The translations under genes and the position numbers were made by a program. From assembly GCA_963575745.1 (NCBI GenBank), contig CAUYUJ010019370.1, positions 304,703 to 368,702 on the forward strand: DNA of 64,000 nt, in the 5' to 3' direction. Positions 30,861-40,906 of the stretch are shown piece after piece (position 1 is the first letter of the stretch; each line of letters starts with the position of its first letter). The notes under the pieces are model-generated. The model saw only the letters and a program-made list of their open reading frames with translations. It made no database searches and had not been told where the DNA came from. Source of the stretch: Prorocentrum cordatum. Lineage: Eukaryota; Sar; Dinophyceae; Prorocentrales; Prorocentraceae.

Positions 30861-31705
30861 GGCAGGGTGGGGGGCAGGTCACCCTTCCTCCAAGGGGAAA
30901 GGGGTTTTGGAGGAGGAAAGATATCGTATGACCACCTAGCTCAGTTTTTTTTTTTTGTTCTCTCTCTCTCTCTCAATTTCGTTGTTTGTTTTTTGTTGTT
31001 CTCCCTCTCTCTCTCTCTGTATTCTTCTCCTGTTTCTCAACCATGGGGGCGTTCGTTGAGGATGCGCCCAGGAAGCTTAAGACCCTGGGGCGGGTCCTTA
31101 TCATAGTCATGGCCAAGCCCCAATTGGTGCTCCACTGGCTTACCTCGGATGTCTTATCTCAGAGTTCCAGAGCCACTGCCCTCACCGTGTCTCTACCTCC
31201 TGCTCTCTTTCGTTGTGCTGTTGCCCAACATGTGCTTGCACCGGTGGCCTCTTGCTTCGCCCCTAAGGCTGCTGAGCCATGGTGTCTGTCCGGCTGGCTC
31301 GTGGCCGCTCGTCGCCGCCGTCCGTCGCCGCCGTAGTTGGGCTCCGGTGTCGGTCCGGCCGGCTCGCGGCCGCACGTCGCCGCCCGTCACTGCTGGCCAG
31401 CTCGTCGCCGCCCGTCGCCGAGGTGTTTGCACCGCTCTGCGTCGCGTTGGTCTGCATCGCGTGGCACGGTTTGGCGCTGCTGTGTGTGTTGCTTTTCATG
31501 GTTTCGCATGGTTTTAGATTGCTTTGCATCGCTTTGCGTTGCTTGGCGTTGCTTCGCGCTGCTGTGCAGCACGCAGCACATGAATTGCACCACATGGGTG
31601 GAACCACCTAGATTGCAGCACATTGATTGCACTATCTAGGTTGCACGATTACAAATGTTCGGGGTCACCGTGGCTAACACAGTTGGATGTGGGTGTGTGC
31701 ATGTG
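30861..31705. other. No gene seen; CT runs and a GC-rich CGTCGCCGC patch
   Basis: (CT)n at 30961-31020; 31300-31430 has repeated CGTCGCCGCCCGTC words; 31490-31620 repeats GCTTTGCGTTGCTTG-type and TTGCA words. No gene recognised. Confidence 0.45.
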
Positions 31706-31731
31706 TATATATATATATATATATATAGATA
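31706..31731. repeat. (TA)n microsatellite
   Basis: ATATATATAT run of about 24 bp, 50 bp upstream of a proposed exon. Confidence 0.9.
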
Positions 31732-31781
31732 TGCATATGTATAAAATCTCTGTCTCTCTTTCTTTTCCCATCCCCGCAAAG

Positions 31782-31835
31782 GCGTTCAGCGGCGGGACCG
31801 TCACGACTTTGGGCAAGCACGAGGGCGGCAAGCAG
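31782..31835 (+). CDS. Exon 3, cyclic-nucleotide-binding-domain protein: beta strands before the phosphate-binding cassette
   Basis: Preceded by a pyrimidine-rich stretch (CTCTCTTTCTTTTCCCATCC) and AAAG. The 18 codons read AFSGGTVTTLGKHEGGKQ. The proposed junction after CAG (31835) uses GC (31836-31837). Joined in phase 0 to 38115 it gives GGKQ-VAKFKAGESFGE, exactly the spacing expected in CNB domains between the GxVxV strand and the GxxFGE loop. Ten bases spanning both junctions are nearly identical (GCAGGCGGCG here, GCAGGTGGCG at 38111-38120), a direct repeat at the intron ends. That repeat makes the exact splice point ambiguous by several bases. The intron would be about 6.3 kb. Confidence 0.55.
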
Positions 31836-32079
31836 GCGGCGCCCGCCAGGGGCGCCGCGCGCGGGGGGGCCGCCACTCGCGCCCGTCCTCCGCGCCCCCG
31901 CCCGGGTCCAGCGCCTCCCCCTCCTCCGACCTCAGCCTCCTCCTCCCCCTTCCTCCTCCCCCGTCCCCTTCATCCTCTCTCCCTCCATAATTATCCCCCT
32001 CCTCCCCCTCCTCCTCTTCCTCCTCCTCCCACCTCCCCCCTTCCCTCCCACCTATTCCTCCTCGTCCTCCCCCTCCTGC
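31836..32079. repeat. Pyrimidine-rich (CCT)n tract
   Basis: 31905-32078 is CCTCC/CTCCTCC-rich after a GC-rich GCGCCGCGCGCGG start. Confidence 0.8.
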
Positions 32080-32260
32080 AAGGATGGAGGGCGGTCCTTT
32101 TAAGAATGTGTCTCTCGCATTAACGCCGCGCGCATGCGTTTTACAAGTTGGGAGCAGCTTCAAGGATGGATGGCGGGTGGCTTTCAAAATGTGGCTTTCA
32201 AAAGTGTGCAACAGTTATCAGGATGGAGGGCGGCTCTTTTTCAAACTGCACCCTCGTGTT
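32080..32260 (+). repeat. ~82-bp tandem repeat family, locus 1
   Basis: Units start AAGGATGGAGGGCGG (32080, 32162, 32219) and contain CTTTTCAAAATGTGGCT and TCTCGC words; the same family lies at 39735-40075 and inverted at 35170-35480. Confidence 0.75.
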
Positions 32261-32924
32261 ACATGTCCGCAGAAGTTTTTAAGGAATCGTCTGGCTGCAG
32301 TGCCAGGATCTGTGCTCTGGCACGGTTTAGGGTTGTCAGAACGCAACAGTCCGTTGATTCGCGGTGTTGAAGTCCCAGGGTGGGTGCACGATTTTCGGAC
32401 AGATAGGCGCAACAGTCACGTTGATTCGTGGTTTTGAAATTCCTGGATGGTGTTCTGGCACGATTGAAGATTGTCGATTGGTTGTCTTCCAATGGGGCAG
32501 TTCCCGCAATGAACATTACGTAGGCGAAGAACCAAACCCATTCTACACGTGTGGAAAAGATCAACAGGACCGCTTGATGCACAAGAATTTGTTGGGGGGG
32601 TTCGCAGCAGCCTTGAAACATTTGCAAGAGAATGTTGGACTCCTTGGACCAGGCTCGGTACACTCACGCGACTCAAATCACACAAGGGAAGGTGATGATG
32701 TATGCGGCACGGAGCGCGAGGGCGGGGACAGAGGAAGCACGATGAGGGATATTTTGCAGGAGCGATGCATAGCTCAAGCGCAGCGCGCGGGGGTCCAGGC
32801 AGGGGGCGGCTCGACTGCGCCGCGAGCTCACGATTCCCTGGCCGGCTCAGGCTCCGCAGCGCGGAGGAACTCCTCTAAGCTTTTCGCGACTCTTAGCTCC
32901 TTGCTACGTGAAGTAACCATGCGA
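32261..32924. other. No gene seen; segment shared with 40075-40210
   Basis: 32310-32520 contains TCTGGCACGGTTT, TTGATTCGCGGTGTTGAAGT and CCCGCAATG landmarks that recur after the 82-bp repeat at 40075-40210. The rest is unique. Confidence 0.55.
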
Positions 32925-33400
32925 ATTTTGCCAATGGGGCCTCGGGTGACGCTCCCTATGGGGCCTCGAAACGTATGAGGGGTGTGCAGGAGAATGTGCC
33001 CGAGTAGCCATGCGGACCCTGTCACTGAGGCCTTCGGCGGAGCTCTCCATGGGGCTACGAAACGTGTGAGGGGCGTACCAGAATGGACCTGAGTGACCAT
33101 GCGGACCCTGCCACTGGGGTCTTCGGTGAAGCTCCCTATGGGGCCTCGAAACGCGTGAGGGCTTGTGCACGAGAATGGACCCGAGTAGCCATGCGAACCC
33201 TGCCACAGAGGCCTTCGGCGGAGCTCCGTATGGGGCTACGAACTGTGTGAGGGGCGTGCCAGAATGGACCCAGGTAACCAGGCGGACCCTGCCACTCGGG
33301 CCTTTGGTGGAGCTCCTTGAGGGGCCACGAAGCGTGTGAGGGGAAGGACTCGAGTGACCATGCGGACCCTGCCACGGGGGCTGGCCACGAAACGCGTGAG
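32925..33400 (-). repeat. Inverted array of the 76-89-bp satellite
   Basis: About six units containing GCCATGCGGACCCTGCCACT, GGCCTTCGG(T/C)GGAGCTCC and GGGGC(C/T)ACGAAACGTGTGAG. This is the reverse complement of the unit at 17735-19160. Unit spacing is about 78 bp. Confidence 0.88.
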
Positions 33401-33894
33401 AGGTGGCGCGAAACGGTGATGTGAATGGTTGTGATGGCGATGATGTTGACGACGATGAGGATGATGCTGATAACAAGGATGAGGAGGCCCCCTCGCGTGT
33501 TTCTGCTGCGCGGTGGTGGGGGGGGGACTTGCGGAAAGGGAGCGGGAGGGAGGAGCACAGAGGTGCAAAATGTACGGATACCGCTATCCTTGTCTCGTGT
33601 TCGCCTTTCTGGGCCTCCTGGAAGGCCTTCGTCGCTGCCGCAGGATTCGCCTGGAGGTTCTGGTCAGAACGCGCTCCAGGAAAGGCTCGTGGAATGCATC
33701 AACCGATGCTGCAATCCACTCTCCTGATCCCATGTCCCCTCGGCATGAATCCATACAAGTCTTCCTTTCCACTGCGGGCGCCCCCTCTTGAATGACGAGC
33801 AGCCAATCGGTCCGCCAGTCAGACGGGGGCGCTTGTTGTAAAGGATCCTCCCCCCACTTGGAGCACGCCGAGGATAGCCCCACTTGGAGCAGCA
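33401..33894. other. Possible exon region of uncertain strand, 33640-33726
   Basis: After GCTGCCGCAG (33635-33644) the + strand reads DSPGGSGQNALQERLVECIN then RCCNPLS and stop. The complementary strand over the same bases, after GGATTGCAG, reads SVDAFHEPFLERVLTRTS and continues basic. Both look protein-like, neither matches a family I know, and only one at most can be real. The rest of the segment is non-coding. Confidence 0.2.
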
Positions 33895-34066
33895 CTAAGC
33901 GTTGCAGAATATCAAAATCGTGGACATATGCTCCGTGGAAGTCCCACGCGAGAGCCCGTCATGGAGGCCCAGGGATAATCTCATTTTGAGAAGAGCATGC
34001 CCTCCATCTGCCTAAGCGTTGCAGAATGTCAAAGTCGTGGACGTACGCTCCGCAGAAGTCGCACAC
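33895..34066 (+). repeat. Tandem duplication of ~55 bp
   Basis: CTAAGCGTTGCAGAATATCA..TGCTCCGTGGAAGTC at 33895-33940 recurs as CTAAGCGTTGCAGAATGTCA..CGCTCCGCAGAAGTC at 34013-34058. Confidence 0.85.
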
Positions 34067-34779
34067 GAGCCGGTTTCTATATGTGCTAGTTGTTGCACAA
34101 TACGGAACGACAGGTCGTACAGGCCCAGAAAGGGTCACGCGAGTGTAGATGGTGGACTTTGTATTTGAATGTGCGAGAGGCTAAGGGCAGACCCAAATAC
34201 GGTGGTGGTGTTGGTTCAGGAACGTGCTCAGGAGGCTGCAGAGCCTGGAGGATTGATTATCTGATGAGGGCGGCGGCGATATCCATGGCCGATCCACGAT
34301 TGGAGTTCCACTCGCTTCCAGATCCTGGATTCCTTATCGAAGGGTTCCTGGTCCAATGTCCCCGCCGTCTTGGAAAGGACTCGCCATCCACTCGCGTACC
34401 TGAGGACAATTGGGAAGCCGAGTATTCGGGGCGCCAGGGCGGGAGTTCCTTTATGGAAACGGCCCGCACGTTATCTCTTCTTTGGCTGCGTAAGGGGCTG
34501 CTCCTTGAGGCCGCCTGCGGCGACGAGGACGATGAAGATGAGGATGTGTCTGCTGTTACTGCCAGTGGCGACGGCGGGGCTGGGCGCGCTTGGGAAGGGA
34601 TTGTAGTGTCTGGGAGCGCTTGGGGCAGGCTGGGTAGTGCTTGAGTCAAAACTCGGAGTCGGCGAGGGGTGCCGGAAACGCATCGGTTTATTATGTACCG
34701 GATACCGGCGGATTGTTTTGTTTTTGTTGTTTGTTGGCCCAGGGTGCTCGTCGGAGGCCAAGGGGTGGGCCGATGTTGG
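34067..34779. other. No gene seen
   Basis: Unique sequence with several overlapping ORFs on both strands; no domain. Confidence 0.4.
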
Positions 34780-35169
34780 AGCTCAGCAGATGCGAGCCGG
34801 ATCTGTTTTATCATTAATGACGGTGGAAATGGTCGGGATGGACGGACGCGTGCCGAATTGCATCTGTTTCGTAATATGGTGAAGCTTGGGTCGGACGCAC
34901 GTGCGCCGAAATGCATTCCACATAGGAGGATGAAAGGTTGGGTCGTATGGATGTACACGAATAGCACTTCTTGCACGGGATAGTCGGGTCGGGTCGATGT
35001 GGGCCCTATCTCTGTTACGTAGAACGAACGGTAAGGGCTGGGTCGGATGGGTGCGCGCCAGACCATATTGTTTTTGTATCGGATGGTGGGGTGGGTGGGT
35101 CGTATGGATGTCTGCGGACCTGCTTTTGTTGCGTAGGACGGTGGGGGCTGGGTCGTGTGGGTGCGCGCG
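34780..35169 (+). repeat. Degenerate ~55-bp tandem (GGGTCGTATGGATG units)
   Basis: GGGCTGGGTCGGATGGGTGCGCGC, GGGTCGTATGGATGT and GGGTCGTGTGGGTGCGCGC recur at about 34938, 35038, 35096 and 35149, with more divergent units upstream. Confidence 0.65.
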
Positions 35170-35480
35170 GCATTATGGCGAGAGCCGTACTTTGAAAGCG
35201 ACCCCGCTTCCATGTTTGAAAGACGCCTCAAGTGTTTAAGACGAGTGCGCGCGGCGCTCAGGCTGGAACCACATTGCGAAAACCACCCGGGCTCCATCCT
35301 TGAACCGGTTGCAAGTTGTTCAGACGAATGTGCGCAGCGCTCAGGCGAGAGCCACATTTGAAAAATTACCCGGGCTTCATCTTCGAAATTGTTGCAAGTT
35401 TTTAAGACGAGTGTGCGCGGCGCTAAGGCGACAACCACATTTTGAAATCCACCCAGTCTCCATGTTTGGCATTGCCTCCA
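35170..35480 (-). repeat. ~82-bp tandem repeat family, inverted locus
   Basis: Units with GTGCGCGCGGCGCTCAGGC (35246, 35329, 35411), CCACATT(T)GAAAA and GGGCTCCATC(C)TTGAA recur at 82-bp steps. They are the reverse complement of the 32080 and 39735 arrays. Confidence 0.75.
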
Positions 35481-35589
35481 ATGTCAGTGTTCTGTGTAAA
35501 CATTGGCGAGGAAGTCTTTGGCGAAACGCCCGGCCCGGCTTATACACATGTCCGGTGGTGTGACAGATAGGGTTCAATCATCAGGACAA

Positions 35590-36135
35590 GGAAAGGAGGA
35601 GGCGGAAGACGAGGAGGAGGTGGAACAGGAGGAGGAGAGTAGGAGGAGGTGGAGGAGGAGGAGCAGAAGGAGGAGGAGGAGGAGGAGGAGGAGGAGGAGG
35701 AGGAGGTGCGGAAGATGTGAAGAGGAGGAGGACGAGGAGAAGGAGGAGGAGGAGGAGGAGGAGGAGAAGGAGGAGGAGGAGGAGGAGTTCGAGGCGGAGG
35801 AGGAGGAGGAAGAGGTGAAGAGGTGGAGGACGAGGAGGAGGAGGAGGATATATTCATAAGGCAAAGGGAAGGCTGAGAAATGAGAAGAAATGAAGTCGGA
35901 GCAGGAGGAGGAGAGGAGCAGGAGGAGGAAGAGGAGGAGGCGGAGGAGGAGGAGGCGGAGGCGGAGGCGGAGGAGGGGGAGGAGGCGGAGGAGGAGGAGG
36001 AGGCGGAGGAGGAGGAGGAGGAGGTGGACGAGAAACAGGAGGAGGAGAAGGAGGAGGAAGGTGTGGATGAGGAGGCGGACGACGACGAGGAAGAAGAGGA
36101 GGAGGAGGACAAAAAGGAGGACGAATAGGAGGAAG
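35590..36135 (+). repeat. (GGA)n polypurine tract, >500 bp
   Basis: Almost uninterrupted GAGGAG with GGCGGAGG and GACGACGACG blocks; Glu-, Arg-, Ser-, Leu- and Pro-rich frames are artefacts. Confidence 0.97.
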
Positions 36136-37084
36136 GGGAGGGGGAAGTTCGACCAAGTTGGGGCGTCGGGTATAGTGGCCGCCGCTGCTCGAATTGTTAT
36201 TCCAGGGCCACGCGGCGCAGGGCCGACGTGGGTTTCTCCCGGAGACTGAACGAATGTTCCATGCACTGATGTATGTGTCTTGAATAGTCCCTTTCCCGAA
36301 CAGAATATTTAGTACATGCTCGCGTTGAAGGGTGTACTCGTTGTTATGCAGCAAGCCGCTTGGGCTGTTACACATTTATACTTATGTATGTACATACATG
36401 TCTCTCTCTCTCTCTCTCTTTCTCTTTCTCTTTATCTTCAACGTAATAGTCGTTTTTCGGTCGAAGAGTCAGACTTCAGCTAGACGCCGTCGTGGGACCC
36501 AGGGACCTCGTCGCCGCACGGCCACACTGGCAGTGAGCTCAACCGAGGAGGGGGGAAAGACGTAATCGGTGAGCGAGCGGCGCGGAGATAATCGAATGCT
36601 TCACGCGCGTTCGCAGCCAGGAGTGAATGAGCGGTCTGCGCGGCGTGCTCCACGCGAGGGTGCGAATCGAAACATGCTTTCCGAAATGAGGTCAAAATTG
36701 CTTACAGGGGTGGTGGTGCCTCCGATTTCATTGGCTACTGGCCCTTATTCGTCGAATCCTGAGGAAACGCATACATGAATCATGGCGCGTGGATTCGCGA
36801 CGGACGCCCGTTCTCATACGACATCGGTGCGGTCCGTAGCCAATTCAGGCGGCACTGGCGCCATGCTTCGCCCCGATGCATGAACCTGGCGTCCATGCGC
36901 CAGATCCACGGATCCCTAATCCATGTTAGCGTGCGCCCTTTTCACATACACCGCTTGGGAAGCCGATCCTTGGAGGGGCCCAAGCATAGTATCCACATGT
37001 CCACCGTCTTCCTGGGGTCCCAGGAGGCTTCGACTTCCAGGGCCTTGCATGCGTGCATGCGTCCCCGCCTCGCAGAAAAGGGAA
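36136..37084. other. No gene seen; (CT)n at 36399-36435
   Basis: Otherwise unique sequence without recognised gene. Confidence 0.45.
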
Positions 37085-37253
37085 GTGGGGGAGGGGGGGG
37101 GACGGAGGAAGGAGATGCGGAGGGAGGGGAGGAGGACGGGGGCAGGGAGATGTGGAGGGTGGGGGGGAGGAGATGGGGAGGGAGGGGAGGGAGATGCGGG
37201 TGAGGGGAGGGAGAGATATGCGAAGGGAGGGGAGGGGGGGGGCGGGGGCGATA
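37085..37253 (+). repeat. Purine-rich GGGAGG/GGAGAT tract
   Basis: Degenerate GGGAGGGGAGG with GGAGATG(C/T)GG units. Confidence 0.85.
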
Positions 37254-37775
37254 GGCGAAAATACGTGGGGATGACGAGTCTTGTGCGCATCTCCCGATGC
37301 TGGGCAACCTGCTGCGGCCTGGAGATCTTCATTCAACCATTCGTCTAGGCCCCCCTCCGTGCTCCGATTCCCAAAGTCTAGGAGCGGTCAAAGCCGATGC
37401 GATGCTCTTGCAGATGTACCGGTAGCCCCCTCAAGAGAGCAAGGCCCAGACCGTTTCGCTATCAGATATGCCGCTCAAAGTTTGACTCGTACCGACTTGC
37501 AATCTGTCGAGACACTCCTCGGCAGGGAAACCCGACGAAGGGGCCCGTCGCTAGGCTGCCCACTCGGAGACCCAACGTCCCCTCCTCGATCTCCCCTCGC
37601 CCTCCTCCACGCCCTGCTCCACGCCCCCCCCCTGCCGCACGCACTCATCCTCCCTCCCCCTGCAATCCCCATCCCCCGCCTGGTACCTCTCTTTCGGAGG
37701 GCGGGAGGAGGCAGAGGAAATGATAATTGCGACGGAGTAGGGTTTAGGAGGAAGAGGTGGCGGAGAAGGGGACAG
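37254..37775. other. No gene seen
   Basis: Unique sequence with a pyrimidine-rich section 37560-37690. Confidence 0.4.
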
Positions 37776-38075
37776 AAGGGGGAGGAGGAGGAGGAGGAGG
37801 AGGAGGAGGAGGAGGAGGAGGAGGAGGAGGAGGAGGAGGTCAGATCGGGCGATCCCCGATACTACCCAAACGTCATTTCTTTTGTCAGAGCGCCTGGACG
37901 TCGGGGGATGGTAATGCCGACGAGGACGGGTAGGAGGAGGACGAGGTGGTGAAGAGGTCGAGGAGGTCGAGGAGGAGGTGGAGGTCATCAGGCGGAGGAG
38001 GAGGAGCGTGAGGCCGAGGTGAAGGAGGAGAAGAGCAGGAGGAGGAGCAGGAGAAGGAGGAGGCAGCCGAGGAGG
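37776..38075 (+). repeat. Two (GGA)n tracts upstream of exon 4
   Basis: (GGA)n at 37780-37840 and AGGAGGA/GAGGTCGAGG at 37928-38072, separated by unique sequence. Confidence 0.9.
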
Positions 38076-38114
38076 GAGCGTGGATCTGGACCGCCGCCGG
38101 CCGTTGGCCCGCAG

Positions 38115-38183
38115 GTGGCGAAGTTCAAGGCCGGCGAGAGCTTCGGGGAGCACTCGATGCTCTACAAGGAGAGCCCATGCCGC
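38115..38183 (+). CDS. Exon 4, cyclic-nucleotide-binding-domain protein: phosphate-binding cassette
   Basis: After the acceptor GGCCCGCAG, 23 codons read VAKFKAGESFGEHSMLYKES then PCR. FGE(x)ALLxxxPRxATV is the signature of the phosphate-binding cassette. Its Glu holds the ribose 2'-hydroxyl and the Arg after Pro holds the cyclic phosphate. Here FGE is intact, but the residue after Pro is Cys and the Arg comes one later. The proposed donor is GC at 38184-38185, and phase-0 joining to 40884 gives PCR-NTVITM. That puts the Val at the usual distance (P+5). This is the strongest single piece of evidence for the gene. Whether it belongs to a PKA regulatory subunit, a PKG or a channel-like protein is not shown. 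Confidence 0.72.
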
Positions 38184-38312
38184 GCCAGGGGCGGGGGCGT
38201 CGCCCGCCCTCCTCGGCCTACTCGACCAGAGGCCTCCGACGCATGGAAGGAACCGAGGCGGACGCGCTCGCAGTTTCCGGCCTCATTCGGAGCAGCACGG
38301 CCGTGAACTTTG
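38184..38312. other. Start of proposed intron after exon 4
   Basis: GC-rich sequence following the GC donor; no gene. Confidence 0.4.
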
Positions 38313-38490
38313 GATGGCGCGTCGTCGCTCGGCTCCACGCTTCGGCGCGACACGCTATCCACGTCGCTGTCCCCAGGCGTCAAAGTCCCGAGCTTTCCTA
38401 GCCTCCCGCCTTGCGGAGCGGAGCGACAAGCTATCCAATCGCATGCCGCCGTGGCGACACGCTATCCAAAAGTTCCCGACCGCAGTGATA
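38313..38490 (+). mobile_element. Small dispersed element with GACACGCT motifs, copy 2
   Basis: CTTCGGCGCGACACGCTATCC, GTCCCCAGGCGTCAAAGTCC, GCGGAGCGGAG, TGGCGACACGCTATCC and TTCCCGACCGCAGT occur in the same order as at 24663 and 55556. Confidence 0.75.
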
Positions 38491-38744
38491 CGTACAGTCC
38501 CGGATTTCCCAGATGTCGAGGATTTGCTAGATTTTGTTTGGTGATCTGCGCGGGCTGCAGAAACGAGGGCCGCTAGAGCTTCCGGAAGTCTTGGGACGTG
38601 TGTTGAGCCAACCTTGCCATGACATTCTTCTCGTCCTACGTTGGGGGCCTTCGCCTGGCCCTGGGACCCTCGAACAACGTCTCGGGTTTGAAAACCCGCC
38701 CCGGGGGAAGGGTCTGGATTCCGGGGGAAAACGTCAAGGGACGT

Positions 38745-39060
38745 GCCCCTCCTCCTGATCTTCCTCCTCCTCCTCATCTTCCTCCTCCTCCTCCTCGGTT
38801 TCCTCAGCCTCTCTCCTCCTCCTCCTCCTCCTCCTCCTCCTCCTCCTTCTCCTCAACGCCCCCGCACCCTCCTGGATCCATGGTCTCCTCGACGTCCCCC
38901 CCTCCTCCTCCTCTTCCTTCCTCCTCGGCCTCCGCCTCGACCTCCTCTGCGTCCTCCTCCTCCTCCTCCTCCTCCTCGTCCTGATCCTCCCTTCTCCTCC
39001 TCCTCTTCCTCCTCCCCTCCTCCTCCTCATCATTCTCCTCGCTCCCCCCCCCTCCCTTTT
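38745..39060 (+). repeat. (CCT)n polypyrimidine tract
   Basis: More than 300 bp of CTCCTCC with short interruptions. Confidence 0.96.
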
Positions 39061-39734
39061 TTCCGCCCTTGATCGGGGAGGACGTTTGGGGGGAGGGAAA
39101 CGAGGGGGAGGGGGATAATTTAGAACTCTGCTGCGCGCAGCTGGTTGCGGCCCCGCCGCTGGGGACCTTCCTGGGCACATGGTGGCCTCTGACGGCGGGA
39201 CGCGCCAGGGCAACCAGCTACGTGCGTTGTACGTGTTTAGTGCCCCCCCCCTCCCCCCCGCCCTTCTCCTCGCACTCCTCCAACCTATTCGGCCTCCCCT
39301 CGGTCTTCGCTTCCTCGTCTTCATCCTCCTCCATGATTGCATTCTTCTCCCGCGTCGGCTTCCTCCTGCTCCCGCTGCTCGTCCTCGTCATACTGTCTCT
39401 TGTTCAATTGTCTTTGCATTGCTTCTGAGGTTCGCGCAGGAGTTCTGAGGTATCCGAGGTCTTTCTTTCGGAGTCTCTATGCGTTGCTGGAGGAGGTGGA
39501 TCATCGATGAGGAACGAGGAGGACGAGGCCGAGGAGGGTAAAGATGCAGGGCAGGAATAATGATGAGGATGAGGTAGACCACACTCCCCCCTCTCGATCT
39601 CGCCGACCTACCCTGCCTCCTCCTCTTCCATGCTTTGTCTTTGTAGATCACTCCTCCCTGTCGCACCACGAGACGCGGCGGTATGCCAGGCCGAGCGTCT
39701 CGCCTTAGACTTCCTAAGGTTGATACTTTCAACA
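39061..39734. other. No gene seen; small inverted repeat at 39133-39230
   Basis: GCGCAGCTGGTTGC at 39135 and GCAACCAGCTACGTGCG at 39209 are inverse copies flanking about 60 bp that could form a stem-loop. The rest is unique or pyrimidine-rich. Confidence 0.5.
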
Positions 39735-40075
39735 GTTTCAAGGATGGAGGGGGGATCGCTTTCAGAGTGTGGCTCTCGGCTAAGCTCCGCGGGCATTTGT
39801 CGGAAAAGCTTGCAACACTTACCGAATGATTGACACATGTGGTTTTCAAAATGAGGCTCTCGCTTCAGCACCGCGCACATTCCTTTTGAAAGTTCGCATC
39901 AGCGTCGAGGATGGAGCACAGGTCGTTTTCAACATGTGGCTCTCGCGGTAGCGCCGTGCCTTGTCGTTTTTTTCAATTTTGCAGCAGTTCAAAGGATGGC
40001 TCCTTTTCAAAATGTGGCTCTCGCACCAGCGCCGCGAACAAAAAGCTTGCAACAGTTTATAGGGATCGTAGGGTT
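39735..40075 (+). repeat. ~82-bp tandem repeat family, locus 2
   Basis: Four units with CAAGGATGGAG, TTTTCAAAATGTGGCTCTCGC, AGCGCCGCGAACA and AAGCTTGCAACA words; followed by GTCCTGGCACGGTTTCGCG, also present after locus 1. Confidence 0.78.
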
Positions 40076-40399
40076 GAATTCCCAGGAGTGGTGTCCTGGC
40101 ACGGTTTCGCGTTGATTCGCGGTGTTGAAGTCCCAGGAATTAAGTTTTGGCATGTTTTAGGATTCTCATACGGTGGTTTTCAGTGGCGCATCTCCCGCAA
40201 TGGAAAATCCTGTAGGGGTGTGTGGCGAGGGAGCTTGGATGGAGGGTTCATTGCAACATCGTTGAATGCCTCTTGTGTCTACGCCGATCCTCCTCCTCCT
40301 CCTCCTGCTTCTCTCCCTCCCTGGAGTACCAGGAGATGAAGCAAACCCAGGCCTCCGACGCCTCGTTCGCGATACAGAAAATGATAGGTTTGCCTGCGT
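40076..40399. other. Segment shared with 32310-32520, then unique sequence
   Basis: GATTCGCGGTGTTGAAGTCC and GGCGCATCTCCCGCAATG match the flank of locus 1; no gene. Confidence 0.5.
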
Positions 40400-40530
40400 G
40401 GACATTCACGCGTAAGATGCCCGCGCAAGGTCGCGCGTAAGCGCCCTCGGTGCCGCTTTTTACGGCCCGCGTAAGCCACCGCGTACGGTCGCTATGTCAT
40501 CACGCGTGAGACCCTTTCTTTTCGTCGTTC
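40400..40530 (+). repeat. Dispersed repeat with GCGCGTAAGC words (pair with 60950-61085)
   Basis: CACGCGTAAGATGCCCGCG, GGTCGCGCGTAAGC, CCACCGCGTACGGTCGCT and GAGACCCTTTCTTTT recur in order at 60.98-61.08 kb. Confidence 0.65.
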
Positions 40531-40883
40531 ACGTTCTTTTTGGCTCTGCGGCCCCCACAGAACACTCGACCTCCACTCTCGCGACGGGCCCCCTGCTCCG
40601 GCGAAACGTCCGTCAGACGCCCATGTGGGGCCCGAGGCGGGCCTTATTGAAGGCAAACGTTTTTTGCACGCTGAAGTCAAACATTTCTGCCGCCAGGCAA
40701 GGCATCCTCTTTCATCTAAGGCAAGCACGCGTTTGAGAAGGCCAAACAATGTGCTTCCAGTGAGTTCATGTTTGCCTTCAGCGGGCTCAGTGCCGCGAGG
40801 CCCATCACACGTTCCCCTCCCGCGGTGTCCAGCGCCTGCCGCTCCCCGCCGCGCGCTCACGTCAGCCGCAGGAGCCGCATCAG

Positions 40884-40906
40884 AACACCGTGATCACCAT
40901 GACGAA
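40884..40906 (+). CDS. Exon 5 (23-nt micro-exon), cyclic-nucleotide-binding-domain protein
   Basis: Between the acceptor GCCGCATCAG and a GT donor (GTGCGG at 40907) lie 23 bases reading NTVITMT plus AA. Joined to 46296 (G TGC GAG ..) they give NTVITMTK-CELLVIGRES, the ATVxAxTxxxLLVI strand that ends the phosphate-binding cassette. Both joins, to 38183 and to 46296, keep the frame. GTGCG occurs at the donor and again at the next exon's start, so the last junction is ambiguous by five bases. A 23-nt exon found this way could arise by chance; its fit at both ends and in motif spacing argues against that. Confidence 0.58.

Noticed and set aside
34257-35438. 393-codon open frame on the - strand
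   Set aside because: It runs through two tandem-repeat arrays (34780-35169 and 35170-35480), and its repeated peptide pattern follows the DNA unit; no domain.
39130-39235. Apparent exon between GCGCGCAG and a later GC/GT
   Set aside because: The segment is bounded by inverse copies of GCAGCTGGTTGC, so it is better explained as a small foldback; the translation fits no family.
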